A DNA stretch of 36,607 bases from Oceanospirillum sediminis (GTDB lineage: Bacteria; Pseudomonadota; Gammaproteobacteria; Pseudomonadales; Halomonadaceae), in the NCBI RefSeq assembly GCF_014164585.1, contig NZ_JACJFM010000047.1, positions 1 to 36,607 of the forward strand. The letters are read 5' to 3'. The position numbers and the translations under genes were made by a program. Shown here piece by piece: positions 26,310 to 32,937 of this stretch (its first letter is position 1; every line of letters begins with the position of its first letter). Below the pieces are notes generated by a model, which worked only from the letters and a program-made list of their open reading frames with translations, ran no database searches and was not told the DNA's origin.

Positions 26310-26927
26310 TTATGCTATCTGATCTCTGTTGTCGGGAAGTAATGAGATATCCAGAACTTCTATCTGGCCGCGTGATAGTTTAATAGCCCCTTGTTTTTCT
26401 AATTTTTTCAGCCCTCTGCTGACTACCTCTCGTGCTGAGCCTATTTCTGTTGCAACTTCCTGGTGAGTGATTCTTATAATGCTGTTTTCCTGAGAAACCT
26501 GCTGCAGGTATTGAGCCAGTCTGTGCTCAATACTTTCGAAAGAAATTTGTTCTAGCTGAACCATCAGATTGGTCAGTCTCAGTCCGAAGTTATTAAAAAT
26601 AAAGTGACGGAATGTTTCTGACTCAGCCAGGAGGTCATTAAAAGCCGTTTGCGAAAGAATACGGGCCGTTACTGGCGTTTCCGTGATCGCTTCAGCAGAA
26701 TACTGGCTGCTTCCCATCAGACAGGCCGTCGTCAGGATACAGATCTCACCGGGAGTTATTCTGTAGAGTATCAGTTCCTTACCTGCTTCGGAGCGGGCAA
26801 AGACCCGGACACGTCCGGAAGTTACGACAATATAGTGCTGACAGGTCTGGCCCTGAGAAAAAACAATCTGATCTTCAGGTAATACGACTTCCGGGAAGCT
26901 CAGAATACATTCAGGGATTTGTCCCAT
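26310..26927 (-). CDS. Crp/Fnr-family transcriptional regulator
   Basis: A 205-residue regulator with an N-terminal cyclic-nucleotide-binding fold (~15-125; VFSQGQTCQHYIVVTSGRVR) and a C-terminal winged helix-turn-helix (~150-195; ITHQEVATEIGSAREVVSRG). The recognition helix E-V-V-S-R matches the E-x-x-S-R of E. coli FNR, so FNR-like half-sites (TTGAT) are expected. It lacks the N-terminal FNR cysteine cluster. Instead it has Cys63 and Cys69 in GEICILTTACLMG, at the loop where CRP would bind the cAMP phosphate; thus neither cAMP nor a canonical FNR cluster is likely, and thiol-based sensing is possible (inference). Likely drives the adjacent DUF2892 gene. A TAATAT -10-like box (26958-26963, minus) may be its promoter. 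Confidence 0.9.
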   Translation of the reverse strand: MGQIPECILSFPEVVLPEDQIVFSQGQTCQHYIVVTSGRVRVFARSEAGKELILYRITPGEICILTTACLMGSSQYSAEAITETPVTARILSQTAFNDLLAESETFRHFIFNNFGLRLTNLMVQLEQISFESIEHRLAQYLQQVSQENSIIRITHQEVATEIGSAREVVSRGLKKLEKQGAIKLSRGQIEVLDISLLPDNRDQIA

Positions 26928-27102
26928 GAGATTCTCTCCACAAGAAAAACAGGCAGTATATTAGCACTTTTCATTACGATGGAGAGGGGACTCAATACAG
27001 TATTCTGTCTGACGTATTCTTTTCACTTATTGGCAGGCTGATAAGGGGGATTGTTTAGGTAAGTTGTTGATGTGACTTTCTACAAGTAAATGAAGCAAAC
27101 AG

Positions 27103-27136
27103 AAAAAAATCCCCGTAGCATAAGTATGCTACGGGG
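27103..27136 (-). terminator. Strong intrinsic terminator
   Basis: CCCCGTAGCAT-N4-ATGCTACGGGG is an 11-bp perfect stem; on the minus strand it is followed by A and seven T residues. It terminates a minus-strand transcript for which no protein-coding gene exists upstream. Confidence 0.92.
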
Positions 27137-27262
27137 CAAAGTAAGGAGAACGTCGGAGAACGTTTGCAGCTCCGATAAAATGTATGGATAAAGCTTCTCA
27201 GGAAAAGTAGCTTTGGGCGGTGCCAGACACTTCATCTGACCATGGAGCTGCATCCTTACTAT
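27103..27262 (-). ncRNA. Candidate structured small RNA or leader RNA
   Basis: No ORF covers this stretch. Read on the minus strand it folds as follows: AGTAAGGA (27260-27253) pairs with TCCTTACT (27147-27140), and GCAGCTCC (27251-27244) with GGAGCTGC (27173-27166), giving 16 pairs in a nearly continuous closing helix. Inside are two hairpins (CAGA/TCTG extended by GGT/ACC, 27241-27219; AAAGCT/AGCTTT, 27214-27190). A third hairpin (AACGT/ACGTT, 27164-27149) interrupts the 3' arm. An 11-bp perfect terminator hairpin follows after ~3 nt. An alternative helix TCGGAG/CTCCGA would compete with the closing helix, as in a switch. It matches no family I can name. The promoter is unresolved. The Crp/Fnr gene starts ~175 nt downstream on the same strand. 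Confidence 0.65.
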
Positions 27263-27268
27263 ATAGTT

Positions 27269-27299
27269 AGCAAAAGCTATGCCTGTTTTTTCTTTTGCT
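27269..27299. promoter_or_regulatory. Inverted repeat just upstream of the structured RNA
   Basis: AGCAAAAG (27269-27276) and CTTTTGCT (27292-27299) are perfect 8-bp inverted repeats 15 nt apart, immediately 5' of the RNA on the minus strand. It could be an operator in the RNA promoter or an additional 5' hairpin. The remainder up to 27395 holds only the rbs (AGGGGA) of the next gene. Confidence 0.45.
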
Positions 27300-27395
27300 T
27301 TTCAGTGTTTTATGATGATTTTTAGTGCAAATTGCTATATCTGTGCTTTTTTCCAGTGCAATGCTGTATTGGAGAGCGGAATGTAGGGGATAATT

Positions 27396-28541
27396 ATGCT
27401 TGTTCAGAAATGTATCAGGTCTGTTCAAAAAAAACTGGGCTGTCTGCTATTTACTTCATTGGTGGCCACTTCTGCTCCCGTGTGGGCGGGAAGCATTTTT
27501 GACGTTGAAAAAGTCTGGGCCGGGCTGGAAGTTCCCTGGGCTATTCAGTTCATTGATACCGATAGGTTACTGGTGACTGAGCGGCAGGGACGGCTGGTGC
27601 TGCTGGACCTTAAAAATAAGCAGCAACACTATGTCTCAGGATTACCTGAGATTGTTGCTTCAGGTCAGGGGGGATTGCTGGACCTTTATCTTTATAGTGA
27701 GAACGATGCAGAAACTCCCTGGTTGTATTTTACCTGGTCAGGTAAGGATAGTGCCGGAAAAACCAGAACTGTGCTGTCCAGGTCCCGGATAACCTTATCT
27801 GAAAAACCTCAGCTGACTCACTGGCAGAATTTATTACAGACCCGTTCATCATCTGATAACTCCCGGCATTATGGCAGCCGAATTGCTTTCGATCATGAGG
27901 GGTATCTGTATATGAGTGTAGGGGATCGTGGAGAAAGGGATAATGCTCAGCAATTAGCTAATCATGCTGGCAGTATTCTCAGGTTGTTACCGGATGGCTC
28001 GGTGCCTGATGATAATCCTTTTGTTGATCGTCATGATGCTTTGCCTGAAATCTGGAGTTACGGGCATCGCAATCCACAGGGAATGGCATATGATCCGATC
28101 AGAAACCGGATCTGGGCTATTGAACATGGCCCAAGAGGAGGGGATGAGCTGAATATTATTCAGAAAGGAGCTAACTACGGCTGGCCTGTTATCTCTTATG
28201 GTAAAGAATATTGGGGGCCTGTTTCTGTAGGGGATGGTACTCATAAAACAGGAATGATGCAGCCGGAAAAGTACTATGTTCCTTCAATCGCTCCGGGGAG
28301 TTTATTACTTTATACCGGAGATGTTTTTCCTGACTGGAAAGGCGATCTGTTTTCCGGGTCTCTTAAGCTCAGGCATCTGAATCATCTTGACCTGGATGAT
28401 GATGGTAATGTGACTGAGGAAAACCGGCTGTTGGCTGAAACAGGAGAAAGAATTCGCGCTTTAGCTCAGGGGCCTGCCGGATTAATCTGGTTTTCTACTG
28501 ATAGTGGAAATATTTATCGTCTGGTTCCTGGCCAGAAGTAG
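27396..28541 (+). CDS. PQQ-dependent aldose sugar dehydrogenase (YliI/GSDH family)
   Basis: A 381-residue exported protein. The signal peptide is roughly residues 1-31 (KKLGCLLFTSLVATSAPVWA ending A-G). The mature part is the glucose/sorbosone dehydrogenase six-blade propeller: VPWAIQFIDTDRLLVTERQG, RIAFDHEGYLYMSVGDRGER, NHAGSILRLLPDGSVPDDNP, IWSYGHRNPQGMAYDPIRNR, EHGPRGGDELNIIQKGANYG. These hold the His/Arg residues expected for pyrroloquinoline quinone and calcium. It oxidises aldose sugars to lactones in the periplasm and feeds electrons to the respiratory chain. Length matches E. coli YliI (371). No PQQ synthesis genes lie in the window. Confidence 0.92.
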   Translation: MLVQKCIRSVQKKLGCLLFTSLVATSAPVWAGSIFDVEKVWAGLEVPWAIQFIDTDRLLVTERQGRLVLLDLKNKQQHYVSGLPEIVASGQGGLLDLYLYSENDAETPWLYFTWSGKDSAGKTRTVLSRSRITLSEKPQLTHWQNLLQTRSSSDNSRHYGSRIAFDHEGYLYMSVGDRGERDNAQQLANHAGSILRLLPDGSVPDDNPFVDRHDALPEIWSYGHRNPQGMAYDPIRNRIWAIEHGPRGGDELNIIQKGANYGWPVISYGKEYWGPVSVGDGTHKTGMMQPEKYYVPSIAPGSLLLYTGDVFPDWKGDLFSGSLKLRHLNHLDLDDDGNVTEENRLLAETGERIRALAQGPAGLIWFSTDSGNIYRLVPGQK

Positions 28542-28728
28542 TACTTTGATACCTGTTTTCAGAGGTCTTTGTGCCGCTAAAGTACTGATTTTGAGCCTGT
28601 GATGTAACCAGATGTGAAAGACTGTGTAAGATATGTCTTAAATCTGAGTTTCACCTGTTTTCTTGACTAAACTTATGAAGACAGGCCGCATCAATGGTTT
28701 CAATGTATATAGATAGGTTGATGCATCA

Positions 28729-28745
28729 AGGTGGGAGACTCACCT
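28729..28745 (+). promoter_or_regulatory. Leader hairpin before the BLUF gene
   Basis: AGGTGGG-AGA-CTCACCT (seven pairs with one G-U) ends 11 nt before the GAAGGAAG ribosome binding site. The GGA in the stem/loop is reminiscent of a CsrA/RsmA site, but a single motif is not diagnostic. Confidence 0.3.
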
Positions 28746-28769
28746 GAAAATATATTGAAGGAAGATAAT

Positions 28770-29243
28770 ATGATTAAGCAGATGGATGAGGAGTTATGTT
28801 TTCTGATCTACGTTAGCCAGGAAACATTTCCTATGAGCAGTGAGGATATTTTGGAACTCCTTGCTGAATCTCGTGAATTAAATAAGCAGCGGAATATTAC
28901 AGGGATGCTACTTTATCGTTATGGTAGTTTCATGCAGGTTATGGAAGGAGAGCGATATGCGGTTTGTGACCTTTTTGAGTCTGTTAAACAGGATCCCAGG
29001 CATAAAAATATTGACCTTATTATTCTTGAACCTACGGAGAAACGAGCATTTGACGATTGGAGTATGAGTTTCATACATTCTGAAATAGAGCCAGATGAAG
29101 AGCAAAGAGGTGTATCTGGCTATCTGCAGTATGGTAATGAAGCCAGAAATGCTCCCTTGTTCCCCAGTATCCCGGCAACATTCATGAATATGTTTGCTCA
29201 TTCAGGACGTAAAGTCCCTCAGAATGCTGAGCCTGTCGCCTGA
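28770..29243 (+). CDS. BLUF-domain blue-light photoreceptor
   Basis: A 157-residue, single-domain BLUF protein that binds FAD non-covalently. The residues of the photocycle are all present: Tyr14 (LCFLIYVSQ), Asn38 (ELNKQRNITG) and Gln56 (GSFMQVMEG), plus the semi-conserved Trp97 and Met99 (FDDWSMSF). Residues ~8-100 are the domain; the C-terminal ~55 residues form the usual helical cap and tail, without an output domain such as EAL or GGDEF. It therefore probably signals by protein-protein contact, like PixD or BlsA. ATG at 28770 is chosen because GAAGGAAG lies 5 nt upstream; a GTG frame opens at 28731. Single gene. Confidence 0.93.
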   Translation: MIKQMDEELCFLIYVSQETFPMSSEDILELLAESRELNKQRNITGMLLYRYGSFMQVMEGERYAVCDLFESVKQDPRHKNIDLIILEPTEKRAFDDWSMSFIHSEIEPDEEQRGVSGYLQYGNEARNAPLFPSIPATFMNMFAHSGRKVPQNAEPVA

Positions 29244-29254
29244 TTCTTTGAATA

Positions 29255-29292
29255 TATCTGCTCTGAGCAAACGATTATGCCCGGAGCAGATA
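29255..29292 (+). terminator. Hairpin after the BLUF gene
   Basis: TATCTGCTC (29255-29263) pairs with GAGCAGATA (29284-29292) across a 20-nt loop, 12 nt past the stop. There is no U-tract, so it may act as a weak terminator or mRNA end stabiliser. Confidence 0.4.
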
Positions 29293-29457
29293 CCACTCCA
29301 GCCAGTTCTCCTTCAGATATTTACTGATTATACTCAGGGCTATAAAACTGTACTGAATTGCCATTGTCATTTTACTCAGGAACAGGAAAACTCTGATTTG
29401 TTCTTACCAGTCGGGCATGCAAGAATAGTGCGAATTTTTTAGCCTGAGGAATTGCAT

Positions 29458-30015
29458 ATGTTTATTTTTGGTTATGGCAGCCTGATCAATGCGGCTTCCC
29501 GTGAACTGACCGGGCAGACCGGGAGAGCTTTCCCGGCTATAGCTCATGGCTTTAAGCGTAGCTGGGGTAAAATTGATAGCAGTTATATTTTGTCTCCTCT
29601 GGTGGTCAGTCAGGCAGAGGGGAGTACCAATGGCGTTCTGATTGAGATTGCAGAGCAGGATCTATCTGAGTTTGATCGCAGAGAGGCCGGATATCGTCGT
29701 GTAGAGATTCCGGGCAATTGCCTGGAGCTGATAGAGGAGACGAAGATAAATAAACCTGTCTGGATCTATGTTAAGGATGATGCCTGTATCCCTTGCCCTG
29801 AACAGCCCATTGTACAGACGTACGTGGATACAGTATTAGCAGGCTGTCTTACTGTATCTGATGAATTTACCCGCCACTTTATTGATAATACGGAAGGCTG
29901 GCATCATCATTTTGAAAATGATCGTCGTGCTCCCAGGTATACCCGTATGGCAGGTGTTTCTGACGAGCACCGATCAGAAATTGATCGCATCTTATCAGGC
30001 GTCATTACAGCCTGA
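29458..30015 (+). CDS. Gamma-glutamylcyclotransferase-family protein
   Basis: A 185-residue protein of the gamma-glutamylcyclotransferase/AIG2-like fold. It opens with MFIFGYGSLINAASR (the substrate-binding YGSL loop). It contains NGVLIEIAEQDLSEFDRREA followed by GYRRVEI, where the acidic residue of the D/E-R-R-E-x-x-Y-R pattern is the expected catalytic glutamate. These enzymes cleave gamma-glutamyl amides with release of 5-oxoproline; the exact substrate is unknown. ATG at 29458 with TGAGGA 7 nt upstream is preferred over a TTG two codons earlier. It is cytoplasmic and is followed by the M50 protease gene ~110 bp downstream on the same strand. Confidence 0.85.
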   Translation: MFIFGYGSLINAASRELTGQTGRAFPAIAHGFKRSWGKIDSSYILSPLVVSQAEGSTNGVLIEIAEQDLSEFDRREAGYRRVEIPGNCLELIEETKINKPVWIYVKDDACIPCPEQPIVQTYVDTVLAGCLTVSDEFTRHFIDNTEGWHHHFENDRRAPRYTRMAGVSDEHRSEIDRILSGVITA

Positions 30016-30034
30016 TCTCTTTTTTATCTTTCAA

Positions 30035-30105
30035 TATATTCTGACCAGAGATGTTGCTCGGGCTCTGAGTGTGTGGGGTCTGGTTAACCACTATATTCTG
30101 ATCAG
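30035..30105. repeat. Direct repeat TATATTCTGAYCAG upstream of the M50 protease gene
   Basis: TATATTCTGACCAG (30035-30048) and TATATTCTGATCAG (30092-30105) differ at one base and start 57 bp apart. A TGGTTAACCA palindrome (30081-30090) lies between them. Possible regulator binding sites. Confidence 0.35.
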
Positions 30106-30123
30106 TCGTTATGGTTTTTTATT

Positions 30124-31212
30124 GTGGAATTACTGAATACTGAGTTTTTAGGCAGGCCGTTGCGCCTTGAAGCTTCAATGGCTGGGTGGCAGGTTCTGTA
30201 CTGGGATGGCCAGCCTGTTGCGGGAAAAAATGCAGATGGTATTGCAGATGGAGATTTCTCGCTTGAATTCTCTCTGACAGATCAGAATTCTGGTCGTGTG
30301 ATACAGTGCCGTCTGGAATTCTCTTTGAAATGGCAGCCTTTCCACTTTGACTGGCGACTTTCTCTTGACGAAGAAGCAGTAGCTGATGGTGAGAGAAATG
30401 TACAGGATATTGAACGCCAGGTACCTGAAGTTAAGCCTGTCGTAAAAAAGGACACCAGTGTTCTGGGGCTGCTTTCTCTTGGCTTTAAACTGTTCAAAAG
30501 CGCTAAAATTATTAAAGTTGTATTAGCCGGAGCCAGTCTGGCAGCTTATTCCTGGTTATTTTCCTTGCCTTTTGCGCTGAGTCTTCTGGCTTGTCTGGTT
30601 GTTCATGAGTATGGACATGTCAGAGCGATGAAGTATTTTGGTATGAAAACGAAAGGCATTTATCTGATTCCATTTATGGGCGGGCTGGCTCTGTCAGACA
30701 GTAAGATTAATACTCGCTGGCAGGATGTTGTCATTTCATTAATGGGACCTTTTTTTGGTTTGGGAATGTCCATTCTGGCATTGACCGCGTACTGGATCAC
30801 CGGTGAAATATTTTTTGCAGGTATCGCTGCTTTTAATAGCTTATTGAACTTGTTTAATTTATTGCCGGTATTACCTCTGGATGGAGGACACGTGCTGAAA
30901 AGCATTAGCTTTTCAATGAACAGCATTACCGGGCTTATTCTTTGTGGTCTGGGCGTTGGCCTCGGAGTGCTGATCAGTTATAACTTCGGGCTAGCATTAT
31001 TAGGCTTTTTATTACTGATCGGCAGTGTTGAGATTTTTTTTGAGTGGAAACAAAGACATCATAGCCACTTGCTGCCTCTGGATCGTTATGGACAGATTTT
31101 TTCCGCAGCCTGGTATCTCATTACCGTGGCTGGCCTGGTGGCTATCATTATGTATCTGGCAGGTACTGGCGATGCTATTCTGGGATTGCCACTGAAAATT
31201 CTTAACAGCTGA
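30124..31212 (+). CDS. M50-family membrane metalloprotease (site-2 protease type)
   Basis: A 362-residue protein. The N-terminal ~125 residues are soluble and not recognised. Then about six membrane helices begin near residue 130. Active-site motif HEYGH (161-165; zinc ligands His161 and His165, catalytic Glu162), and the third ligand Asp253 in LLPVLPLDGGH. This is the intramembrane-cleaving S2P architecture of the SpoIVFB-like/cytoplasmic-N group, without PDZ domain, so it is not RseP. Substrate is unknown. The start is uncertain: GTG at 30124 has no SD, and ATG 30178 is another option. Two direct repeats precede it. Confidence 0.87.
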   Translation: MELLNTEFLGRPLRLEASMAGWQVLYWDGQPVAGKNADGIADGDFSLEFSLTDQNSGRVIQCRLEFSLKWQPFHFDWRLSLDEEAVADGERNVQDIERQVPEVKPVVKKDTSVLGLLSLGFKLFKSAKIIKVVLAGASLAAYSWLFSLPFALSLLACLVVHEYGHVRAMKYFGMKTKGIYLIPFMGGLALSDSKINTRWQDVVISLMGPFFGLGMSILALTAYWITGEIFFAGIAAFNSLLNLFNLLPVLPLDGGHVLKSISFSMNSITGLILCGLGVGLGVLISYNFGLALLGFLLLIGSVEIFFEWKQRHHSHLLPLDRYGQIFSAAWYLITVAGLVAIIMYLAGTGDAILGLPLKILNS

Positions 31213-31214
31213 TG

Positions 31215-31278
31215 ATCCGGGCATGGAGGTTTCCAGATAGTATCTGACGGAAACCCTGGATAGCTATATTGCCCGGAT
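31215..31278. repeat. Nested inverted repeats (long stem-loop) between convergent genes
   Basis: Outer arms ATCCGGGCA (31215-31223) and TGCCCGGAT (31270-31278), and inner arms GGTTTCC (31228-31234) and GGAAACC (31249-31255), all perfect; the apex CAGATAGTATCTG is itself a palindrome. The structure begins 2 nt after the M50 stop. Confidence 0.55.
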
Positions 31279-31392
31279 ATGTCCGATAACGAATCAAGGA
31301 CCTGATAGTTACGATTACCTATGATTGCCGGATTTGTGAAAATGCACTGTATCTGCAATCGGTCTTGCTGGAAGAAAAATGGCCAGAAAAAG

Positions 31393-31420
31393 CCAGCTCT
31401 GGATTGGCAGAGCTGGTTTT
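31393..31420. terminator. Bidirectional terminator between M50 protease and aminotransferase
   Basis: CCAGCTCT (31393-31400) pairs with AGAGCTGG (31409-31416), followed by TTTT on the plus strand and CTTTTTC on the minus strand. The minus reading fits the aminotransferase gene, which ends 47 nt upstream of it. Confidence 0.8.
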
Positions 31421-31463
31421 GAATAATCATCCTGAAAATTGCAGGGAGTCAATCCGCTGGCTA

Positions 31464-32753
31464 TCAGTGTTTTAACCAATGACATAGGCGTCTGGTTGCT
31501 TCGGTAACAGGGTAGCAGTACTGTTCTAAAAAGTCTGAGTTGATCTCTTTACCATATGAGGCGGCTTTGAGGGCCGAATCGCCATTAAAGTCAACGCATG
31601 CAATGCGTGCAGAAAACTCCTGTTCTGGTCTTCCAAATGCACTGCCAGGCAAGCAGGCGACCCCGGTTTCTGCTAAAAGGCGCTCGCACATTTCCTGGCT
31701 GTTTCGTATACCTTTATTCTGCAGCGTCTCTCTTAAAGGTTCAAAACTGGGAAACAGATAAAACCCGCCTTTGGGTTTAGCTACTTCAGCGCCGGCATGA
31801 TTGAGTTTCTGCCAGGTATCGGTGCATAGTGCTGACAGAATGTCTTTACAGTACTGCAGGTAAAGATCCATTTCGTTACTTTTTTCATAAGCTTTTATTG
31901 CAGCAAACTGAATGGGAGCTGATGTTGAAGTAAAAGTCTCACTGGCGACTGATGTCATAGGCTCCAGAAGCCAGGTCAGGTTTTCCGGAAAGACAAAAGC
32001 GCCCATTCTCCAGCCTCCGGCTCCGGCCCATTTGCTGATACCATTGCTGATAATGGTTCCCTCAGGGTAGAAGCGGGCAATCGAAGTGTGTTCACCTTCA
32101 AATGTAGTTCCACCATAAATTTCATCAGAGAGAATCAGAACGCGATAGCGTTTAGCTACTTCAGCAATTTCTTCTAGCTGGGCTGCATCGTATGTCATGC
32201 CTGTGGGGTTACCCGGATAATTCAGAATCATCAATCGTGGCAGATCAGGATCTGTTTCACATACTTTTTCCAGCTCTTCCGGAGTGACGCCTAATCCGGT
32301 TTCGATTGCAGTGGGTAGCCAGTGCAGTTTGCGCCCGATAATTCTTGCCTGAGGGGCATAGGAAACCCAGCTTGGAGCCGGAATAACAAGATCTCCGTAG
32401 TAGGTAAGCTGCAGAATGAACATCAGCTCTTTGCTGCCCGGGCCAACCAGAACATGATCCAGATGATAGTCAAGTCCTTGAGTTCTCTGGTAATAGTCAA
32501 CAATTGACTGACGTAACTCTGGTAAGCCTTTCACCATCAAATAGTCTTTTTGATGGGCATTTTCCTGTAAGGCTCTGGTCATGATGTCTGGTACAGGAAA
32601 AGGAGACTGCCCCAGTCCTAGTTTAAATACTTCCTGACCTTTTTTTTGCATGGCTTTAGACAGATCATTAATGGCTACAGTAGCAGACTGGCGCATGCCT
32701 CGTATATTCAGGTTGATATGAGTGGCTGGAGAATAGGCTTGATTGAGATTCAT
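31464..32753 (-). CDS. Pyridoxal-phosphate-dependent aminotransferase, class I/II
   Basis: A 429-residue fold-type I aminotransferase. Visible: GLGQSPFPVPDIM near the N-terminus, GPGSKELMFILQLTYYGDLV, LNYPGNPTGMTY (the substrate/PLP Asn), ILSDEIYGGTTFEGE (Asp and Tyr that contact PLP), and SNGISKWAGAGGWRMGAFVF with the Schiff-base lysine. The end carries FSARIACVDFNG, where the Arg binds the substrate carboxylate. The family transfers amino groups between amino acids and 2-oxo acids; specificity cannot be read from sequence. ATG at 32753 is chosen because AAAGGATC lies ~8 nt upstream and the alternative start at 32795 adds only a basic tail. Single gene. Confidence 0.9.
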   Translation of the reverse strand: MNLNQAYSPATHINLNIRGMRQSATVAINDLSKAMQKKGQEVFKLGLGQSPFPVPDIMTRALQENAHQKDYLMVKGLPELRQSIVDYYQRTQGLDYHLDHVLVGPGSKELMFILQLTYYGDLVIPAPSWVSYAPQARIIGRKLHWLPTAIETGLGVTPEELEKVCETDPDLPRLMILNYPGNPTGMTYDAAQLEEIAEVAKRYRVLILSDEIYGGTTFEGEHTSIARFYPEGTIISNGISKWAGAGGWRMGAFVFPENLTWLLEPMTSVASETFTSTSAPIQFAAIKAYEKSNEMDLYLQYCKDILSALCTDTWQKLNHAGAEVAKPKGGFYLFPSFEPLRETLQNKGIRNSQEMCERLLAETGVACLPGSAFGRPEQEFSARIACVDFNGDSALKAASYGKEINSDFLEQYCYPVTEATRRLCHWLKH

Positions 32754-32937
32754 CGGAAGATCCTTTGCCCTTCTTGGGCTTTTATTTTTGAGCAATAGCA
32801 GAATGTCTGATTACATCGGTATGCCGTATCAGAATCAGTATAGAAAAGGTTAGAAGAAAGAGGAGGAGTGATACGACTTTAAACAGTTTGTTAACACTAT
32901 GCAGTGGGGCATGCCATACTATTCAGGGGTTTAAACT

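Noticed and set aside
27137-27262. 6S RNA, tmRNA, SRP RNA or RNase P RNA as identity of the structured RNA
   Set aside because: The fold and sequence do not show the long bubble hairpin of 6S, the tRNA-like ends of tmRNA, or the conserved cores of SRP and RNase P RNA.
29194-29442. 82-residue frame overlapping the end of the BLUF gene
   Set aside because: No SD, overlaps a real gene in another frame, and no recognisable motif.
30061-30110. tRNA-like fragment (GGTTAACCA) that might mark an att site
   Set aside because: No cloverleaf can be formed, and no integrase or mobile gene is present.
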